A DNA stretch of 10,490 nt from Clostridiaceae bacterium (lineage in GTDB: Bacteria; Bacillota; Clostridia; Oscillospirales; Acutalibacteraceae). Positions 6,253-10,490 of this stretch are shown one piece after another. The notes under the pieces are model-generated. The model saw only the letters and a list, made by a program, of their open reading frames with translations, did no database searches and was not told where the DNA came from. The stretch's first letter is position 1; each line of letters opens with the position of its first letter. A program made the position numbers and the translations under genes. The DNA lies in assembly GCA_904501895.1 (NCBI GenBank), contig CAJGCX010000061.1:1-10490 (forward strand). The letters are read 5' to 3'.

Positions 6253-8172
6253 TTAGTATCTCCTTGCTTTGTTTTTATTTTCTTCCTTCACTTTGAAGGC
6301 ATTGTTTACTTTTTCATTCTTTGAAACAGAAGGAACACCTGTGTGCCACCAAGCACCGTAACCGTCTGTCATTGATTTTGGAAGCACCTTAATATCGATA
6401 AGTGTTGAAACAGTCTGCTTCTGTGAATCGATAAGTGCAAATTCAAGCTCTTCCATAGTTTTTGCTGTATATGTCTTACAGCCATAAGCCTCAGCATTCT
6501 TTGCGAAGTCAATCGGAATAAGTCCACCTAGAAGGTCACCGTTTTCATCTCTGTAACGGAATTCTGTTGCAAGATTTCCGATACCGTTTGACATTTCAAG
6601 GTTATTAATGCAACCGAAACCACTGTTATCGAAAAGAAGAACGTTGATTTTCTTGTTTTCCTGAATACTTGTTACAAGCTCTGAATGAAGCATCAGGTAG
6701 CTTCCGTCACCACACATTGCATATGATTCACATTCAGGATGTGCCATTTTTGAACCGAGTGCACCTGCGATTTCATAACCCATACATGAATAACCATATT
6801 CCATATTGTATGAATAACGACTGTCAGAGGTCCACATTCTCTGAAGGCATCCTGGAAGTGAGCCTGCAGCACCTGTACAAAGAGCATCAGCAGGAATTAA
6901 CTTGCGAATCATTGCAAGAGCTGATGTCTGAGTAATCACACCACCGATTTTCTCAACAAATTCAGGAATTGTCTTTTCATCACGAGCAGCAATCAATGGC
7001 TTGAAGTTTTCGTCATACTTATAGTTAGCAAGGAATTCCATTTCCTTGTCCCAACCGAGCTTTGCATCAGCAATTTCAGTAGTGTATGCTGACTTGTAGC
7101 CTTCCTTACGGAGTGCATCACCGAGTGCAACAATACCAAGCTTTGCATCGGCAACCATCTTTGTAGCATCAAGCTTATATGCATCAAAACGAGATGTGTT
7201 GATTGCAACCATCTTAACATCATCTTTGAAAAGTGACTTTGAAGCAGTTGTAAAGTCAGAGAAACGAGTACCGATACCAATAACAACGTCTGCTTCCTTT
7301 GCAATTACGTTACCTGATGAGTTACCTGTAACGCCAAGACCACCAAGGTTATATGGGTCTGATGAAAGACAAGCAGTTTTACCACTCTGTGTTTCTGCAA
7401 AAGGAATGTTGAATTCAGCACAGAATTTTTCAAGTGCCTCACCTGCTTCTGAATAACGAACGCCACCACCACAGATTACAAGTGGCTTTTTAGCATTCTT
7501 AACTACTTCGAGAACATCCTCTAATTCTTCACAAGCAACAGGCATACGAACAATTTTATGTACACGCTTCTGGAAGAAACTGTCTGGGTAATCATAGCTT
7601 TCACCCTCAACATCCTGACAAAGGCAGATTGCAACAGCACCTGTATCTGCAGTATCAGTAAGAACACGCATAGCGTTAATCATTGCTGACATTAACTGTT
7701 CAGGACGCTGAATTCTGTCCCAATATCTTGTTACAGCCTTGTATGCATCATTTGTAGTTGTTGCAAGTGAGTTAACCTGCTCAAACTGTTGAAGCACAGG
7801 GTCAGGCTGACGAGTTGAGAATGTGTCAGCAGGGAATAAAAGAAGTGGAACATTGTTAACTGTTGCAGTAGCTGCTGCTGTAATCATATTAGCAGCACCA
7901 GGGCCGATTGAAGATGCACAAGCGATAATCTTTCTTCTGTTGTTCATCTTTGCAAAGGCAGTAGCAACGTGTGCCTGACCTTGCTCATTTTTGCCCTGAT
8001 ACACTTTGAGTCCACCCTTATCAGAATCAAGTGCTTCACCAAGACCTAAAACAATACCGTGACCGAAAATTGTGAAAATTCCGTCAACGAACTTTGTTTC
8101 AACACCGTCAAAGGACACGTACTGATTATCAAGGAACTTAATAAGCGCCTGAGCCATTGTCATTTTTGCCAT
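6253..8172 (-). CDS. iolD: 3D-trihydroxycyclohexane-1,2-dione hydrolase (IolD), ThDP-dependent, 639 aa
   Basis: This thiamine-diphosphate enzyme opens the inositol-derived ring to give 5-deoxy-glucuronate. It has the three-domain plan of the acetolactate synthase superfamily. The N-terminal pyrimidine-binding domain carries the catalytic Glu63 in YQGKNEQGQA. The middle domain spans about residues 220-350 (CGGGVRYSEAGE, GIGTRFSDF). The C-terminal pyrophosphate-binding domain has the GDG motif (488-490) and ends its metal site with DNSGFG (515-520). MEYGYSCMGYEIAGALG (457-473) is typical of this family, and length is normal. AGGAG lies 7 bases upstream of the ATG. It follows iolB by 31 bases and runs into iolE with one base between them. 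The C-terminal tail (about 618-639) is Lys- and Asn-rich. Confidence 0.95.
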   Translation of the reverse strand: MAKMTMAQALIKFLDNQYVSFDGVETKFVDGIFTIFGHGIVLGLGEALDSDKGGLKVYQGKNEQGQAHVATAFAKMNNRRKIIACASSIGPGAANMITAAATATVNNVPLLLFPADTFSTRQPDPVLQQFEQVNSLATTTNDAYKAVTRYWDRIQRPEQLMSAMINAMRVLTDTADTGAVAICLCQDVEGESYDYPDSFFQKRVHKIVRMPVACEELEDVLEVVKNAKKPLVICGGGVRYSEAGEALEKFCAEFNIPFAETQSGKTACLSSDPYNLGGLGVTGNSSGNVIAKEADVVIGIGTRFSDFTTASKSLFKDDVKMVAINTSRFDAYKLDATKMVADAKLGIVALGDALRKEGYKSAYTTEIADAKLGWDKEMEFLANYKYDENFKPLIAARDEKTIPEFVEKIGGVITQTSALAMIRKLIPADALCTGAAGSLPGCLQRMWTSDSRYSYNMEYGYSCMGYEIAGALGSKMAHPECESYAMCGDGSYLMLHSELVTSIQENKKINVLLFDNSGFGCINNLEMSNGIGNLATEFRYRDENGDLLGGLIPIDFAKNAEAYGCKTYTAKTMEELEFALIDSQKQTVSTLIDIKVLPKSMTDGYGAWWHTGVPSVSKNEKVNNAFKVKEENKNKARRY

Positions 8173-8203
8173 AATATCATCTCCTGTTAAAAAGGTAATT
8201 TAT

Positions 8204-8971
8204 TTATACATCTAACAACCACTTGTGAGCTGGGTCGTCAATTCTTGTTTTAATCCAAGGGTCGTTTTCTAAATGTCTAATCATCCACACATAGCACATT
8301 GAATAACCTGGTGCTGCAACCTGCTGATGTGTTTTCATCGGTGTAATGCAAAGGACACCCTGGTCCTCTACCTTATAGCAATCATCACCGTTAAAGCCTA
8401 CACCAAAGCCCTGTGGCTTATCAAATTCATAGTAGTAAACCTCAGGCTGTGGATGATAATGTGGAGGATAACTTGACCAACATCCGGGTTTATGAATAAC
8501 CTCACCAAGAACCATATTTGAATATGGTGCATTTTCGTAATCGAAAAGTGTAAGAACCTGTCTGTGAGCAGTACCATTCCACTGGTCCTTACCGAATTCC
8601 TGTAAAATTACATTTTCAGGACTATACCACTTATAACCGAAGTCATTGTCATTATCAGTCTGCTGAATGAGAATTCTTGACTCCTCATTTGCAGTAACTG
8701 TTACCTCGTTGTTTTTTGAGAAATGAACACAGTATGGACGGTCAACAAACTGATTCTCACGCTTTGCATTCACAGTTTTTCCGTCAAATGAATATGTGGC
8801 ATCACCTGAAAGCAAGAGAATTGCAGTTTCATTTTTTTCATCACAGATTGTGAAGCTTTCACCTGCTTTAAGGATTTTAGTCTTAATATCCATGAGCATA
8901 TCGGCATTTTTGCCATTCATCTCACAAAGGATTTTTTCATTGTTTTCATTAAATTTTGAATTTTCGTACAT
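8204..8971 (-). CDS. iolB: 5-Deoxy-glucuronate isomerase (IolB), 255 aa
   Basis: This cupin-type isomerase converts 5-deoxy-glucuronate to 2-deoxy-5-keto-gluconate, the substrate of IolC. The metal site is visible as SSYPPHYHPQPEVYYYEF (166-183), with His171, His173 and Glu177, and a fourth His at 215 (PMKTHQQVAAPGYS). RPYCVHF and FGKDQWNGTAHRQV belong to the N-terminal and linking parts. From memory, many IolB proteins have a longer acidic insert between HxH and the Glu; here only PQP separates them. Length is close to normal. The GGAGG site at 8981-8985, 9 bases from the ATG, lies at the edge of a dispersed double hairpin. The SanA-like gene ends 56 bases upstream. Confidence 0.93.
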   Translation of the reverse strand: MYENSKFNENNEKILCEMNGKNADMLMDIKTKILKAGESFTICDEKNETAILLLSGDATYSFDGKTVNAKRENQFVDRPYCVHFSKNNEVTVTANEESRILIQQTDNDNDFGYKWYSPENVILQEFGKDQWNGTAHRQVLTLFDYENAPYSNMVLGEVIHKPGCWSSYPPHYHPQPEVYYYEFDKPQGFGVGFNGDDCYKVEDQGVLCITPMKTHQQVAAPGYSMCYVWMIRHLENDPWIKTRIDDPAHKWLLDV

Positions 8972-8976
8972 ATATG

Positions 8977-9023
8977 AATCCCTCCACCGTCTTCGACGGT
9001 CCCCCTCCCTTTGACAAGGGAGG
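8977..9023 (-). repeat. Double-hairpin dispersed repeat carrying the iolB ribosome binding site
   Basis: Two adjacent perfect hairpins are present: CCTCCCTT (9004-9011) with AAGGGAGG (9016-9023) around a 4-base loop, and ACCGTC (8986-8991) with GACGGT (8995-9000) around TTC. On the minus strand GGAGGGATTC follows (8976-8985). The layout, a CTCCCT/AGGGAG hairpin, GGGGA, a CGG/CCG hairpin, then GGAGGGATT, matches a repeat I recall as common in Clostridia. It fills almost all of the gap between the SanA-like gene and iolB. Confidence 0.7.
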
Positions 9024-9027
9024 CAAT

Positions 9028-9717
9028 TTATAATCTTTCTTTATCATCTGTTAATGAACCACTTGCCGAAATCGGTATTGATTCACCTAAATATGTTGGT
9101 TCAGGCTGAATTATGCAATAGAAGAAATCTTTTGTTCTTGCCAAAGCTTCACGAACATCGTTATAAATCGGATAATTTAATCTGTCAGCTGCAAAGCCAT
9201 ACGCATCTATTCCCAATTTACGGGCATTGTAAACAGCACGGTACAAATGATATTCCTGTGTCACAATCACCATTTTTTCAACCTGAAAAACATCTCTTGC
9301 ACGATACATGGACTCATAAGTTGAAAAACCTGCATGGTCCATAAAAATATTATCAGCAGGAACACCATTTTCAATAGCAATATCTTTCATTTTGTTGACT
9401 TCGTCGTATTCCTCACGACCATGGTCACCACTCATAAGAAGCTTGTCAGTACATCCTGTGTTATATGCTACAAGTCCAAAATCAAGTCGTTCCTGAAGCA
9501 TCGGTGATGGCTCACCGTCCCAAAGTCCTGCACCAAGCACCATTATACAATCATAACTGTCGTTTTTTAAATCATCAACAGTTAAAATGTAATCACTTAC
9601 ATAAGAAATCATATAGGCATTTATACCGACGACGGCTACCCCACCTACAAAACAAGCACAGAGCACCGCAATAATTAACCCTTTAATTGCTTTGTTTTTC
9701 AATAATTTCTTAATCAT
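9028..9717 (-). CDS. SanA/YdcF-like DUF218 membrane-anchored protein, about 229 aa
   Basis: Counting from the proposed start, a basic N-terminus (MIKKLLKNKAIKG) precedes one hydrophobic segment (about residues 13-36), consistent with an inner-membrane anchor and an outward-facing domain. The DUF218 domain follows: IMVLGAGLWDGEPSPMLQERLD, LLMSGDHGREEYDE, FMDHAGFSTYESMYRARD and VIVTQEYHLYRAVYNARKLG are the family landmarks. SanA-type proteins affect envelope barrier function in enteric bacteria; the biochemical activity is unclear. The start is uncertain: the ATG at 9715-9717 has GGTG 6 bases upstream, while an ATG at 9727-9729 and a TTG at 9739-9741 are alternatives without good sites. It sits between iolC and iolB, flanked on both sides by dispersed repeats. 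No inositol-related role is evident, so it is probably an inserted passenger. Confidence 0.85.
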   Translation of the reverse strand: MIKKLLKNKAIKGLIIAVLCACFVGGVAVVGINAYMISYVSDYILTVDDLKNDSYDCIMVLGAGLWDGEPSPMLQERLDFGLVAYNTGCTDKLLMSGDHGREEYDEVNKMKDIAIENGVPADNIFMDHAGFSTYESMYRARDVFQVEKMVIVTQEYHLYRAVYNARKLGIDAYGFAADRLNYPIYNDVREALARTKDFFYCIIQPEPTYLGESIPISASGSLTDDKERL

Positions 9718-9772
9718 TTTAGTCACCATTTTAGTTTTCAAAAAACTCTAATAGAACACATTATTTTTGAGC

Positions 9773-9857
9773 AGATTTTTCGTAAGACTATGTTGCCGAG
9801 ACGAAGCTGTATCGGGTATACCGCGAGACGAAGGCAACGACGGATTACGGAAAATAT
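9773..9857. repeat. Folded dispersed element, short copy, between iolC and the SanA-like gene
   Basis: This copy aligns with 3682-3770. The outer stem pairs 9775-9785 with 9845-9855 (11 pairs, one G-T). The inner stem GTTGCC (9792-9797) pairs with GGCAAC (9833-9838), and GTAT (9809-9812) with ATAC (9818-9821) forms a small hairpin. It lacks the extra upstream hairpin of the long copy. It begins 12 bases after the iolC stop codon. The rest of the 152-base gap holds nothing else that I recognise and no firm promoter. Confidence 0.6.
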
Positions 9858-9869
9858 GCCAAAAAGAAT

Positions 9870-10490
9870 TTAGCCTCTTGCTATCATTTCGCCGTATTCT
9901 TCTTTTTCTTTTTTGATGAATTCTTTTACTGCATCTACTGAAGGCATATCCTGTGAGCAAGCGTGTGATGCAACGAGCATTGCTGCTGAAGCTGAGCCGA
10001 ATTCAAGAGCATCAATAATTTCCCAACCTTCAAAGATACCATAAAGGAATGCAGATGCATAACCATCTCCGCCACCGAATGACTTAAGAAGCTTTACAGG
10101 GAATGGCTTGATTGAATAGCTTTCACCATCATTTGTGTAAGCTGTTGAGCCTTCCTTACCGTGCTTGATAATTACGATTTTTGCATTCTGTGAGTGCCAG
10201 TATGCTGCAGTTTCCTTGTCAGTCATATTTGGCTTAATAAACTTTTCTGTAAGGTCATATTCCTCACGAGAACCAAGGATAATATCAGCTTCACGAGCAA
10301 CTGATGAATAGTAAATTGCAATTTCATCACTGTTTTTCCAGTTGTATGCACGATAGTCAATATCAAAAATAATTGGCACACCATTTTTCTTTGCAAGTGC
10401 TACTGCCTTGAGTGCTGCTTCTCTTGATGGGCTTTCAGCAAGTGCAGTACCTGAAATCAAGATTGCTTTTGCTCTGTTGATATAATCTTC
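9870..10490 (-). CDS. iolC: 5-Dehydro-2-deoxygluconokinase (IolC), C-terminal 206 residues; N-terminus outside window
   Basis: This PfkB-family sugar kinase phosphorylates 2-deoxy-5-keto-gluconate with ATP, giving the substrate of the IolJ aldolase. The reading frame is open through base 10490, so the visible part is the C-terminal portion of a protein usually around 330 residues. Landmarks, counted in the visible fragment: IIFDIDYRAYNW (about 39-50), ILGSREEYDL (70-79), IVIIKHGKEGS (104-114), and the PfkB signature FGGGDGYASAF (138-148), with the catalytic Asp in GGGD. The usual motif is GAGD, so Gly replaces Ala here, a mild change. It is the first iol gene seen in transcription order. The internal TTG at 10458-10460 is not a start, since homology continues upstream (AKAILISG). 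Confidence 0.92.
   Translation of the reverse strand, partial: EDYINRAKAILISGTALAESPSREAALKAVALAKKNGVPIIFDIDYRAYNWKNSDEIAIYYSSVAREADIILGSREEYDLTEKFIKPNMTDKETAAYWHSQNAKIVIIKHGKEGSTAYTNDGESYSIKPFPVKLLKSFGGGDGYASAFLYGIFEGWEIIDALEFGSASAAMLVASHACSQDMPSVDAVKEFIKKEKEEYGEMIARG

Noticed and set aside
9054..9344. Open frame on the plus strand opposite the SanA-like gene
   Set aside because: It lies wholly inside a well-supported gene on the other strand, has no ribosome binding site, and its translation resembles no family I know. The same applies to the other plus-strand frames within the iol genes.

Overview
The window looks like the chromosome of an anaerobic, low-to-mid GC Firmicute of the class Clostridia, probably a gut member of the Oscillospiraceae/Ruminococcus type. 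The reasons are the AT-rich gaps, strong GGAGG-type ribosome binding sites, Clostridia-like proteins, and many short palindromic repeats of a kind I associate with such genomes. The species is not identifiable from the sequence alone.

Left part (1-2010): the N-terminal 350 residues of a circularly permuted ATP-grasp protein run leftwards off the window. Next comes a divergent pair, a small XRE/Cro-type regulator (leftward) and a zinc-ribbon plus TM2-domain membrane protein (rightward), which share a 102-base promoter region with nested inverted repeats. A strong hairpin at 1976-2004 terminates transcription from both sides.

Right part (2029-10490): a leftward myo-inositol catabolism operon. 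In transcription order it reads iolC (5' part outside the window), a SanA/YdcF-like DUF218 membrane protein, iolB, iolD, iolE, iolA, iolG, then a YbaK/ProX-type aminoacyl-tRNA deacylase. Together the iol products oxidise myo-inositol to 2-keto-inositol (IolG), dehydrate it (IolE), open the ring (IolD), isomerise (IolB), phosphorylate (IolC), and oxidise the resulting malonate semialdehyde to acetyl-CoA (IolA). The aldolase (IolJ), transporter and regulator are not in the window, and neither is the operon promoter, which should lie upstream of iolC beyond 10490.

The most unusual content is between the genes. Three kinds of palindromic repeat occupy almost every sizeable gap. (1) Five short hairpins have different stems but the same CTAC tail. 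(2) Two diverged copies of a folded element of 85-139 bases lie at iolA/iolG and at iolC/sanA-like. (3) A double hairpin in front of iolB appears to supply that gene's Shine-Dalgarno sequence. I did not see a clearly new multi-gene system. The best leads are the repeat families, the XRE/TM2 operator, the odd gene inside the iol operon, and an IolA with changed substrate- and cofactor-site residues.
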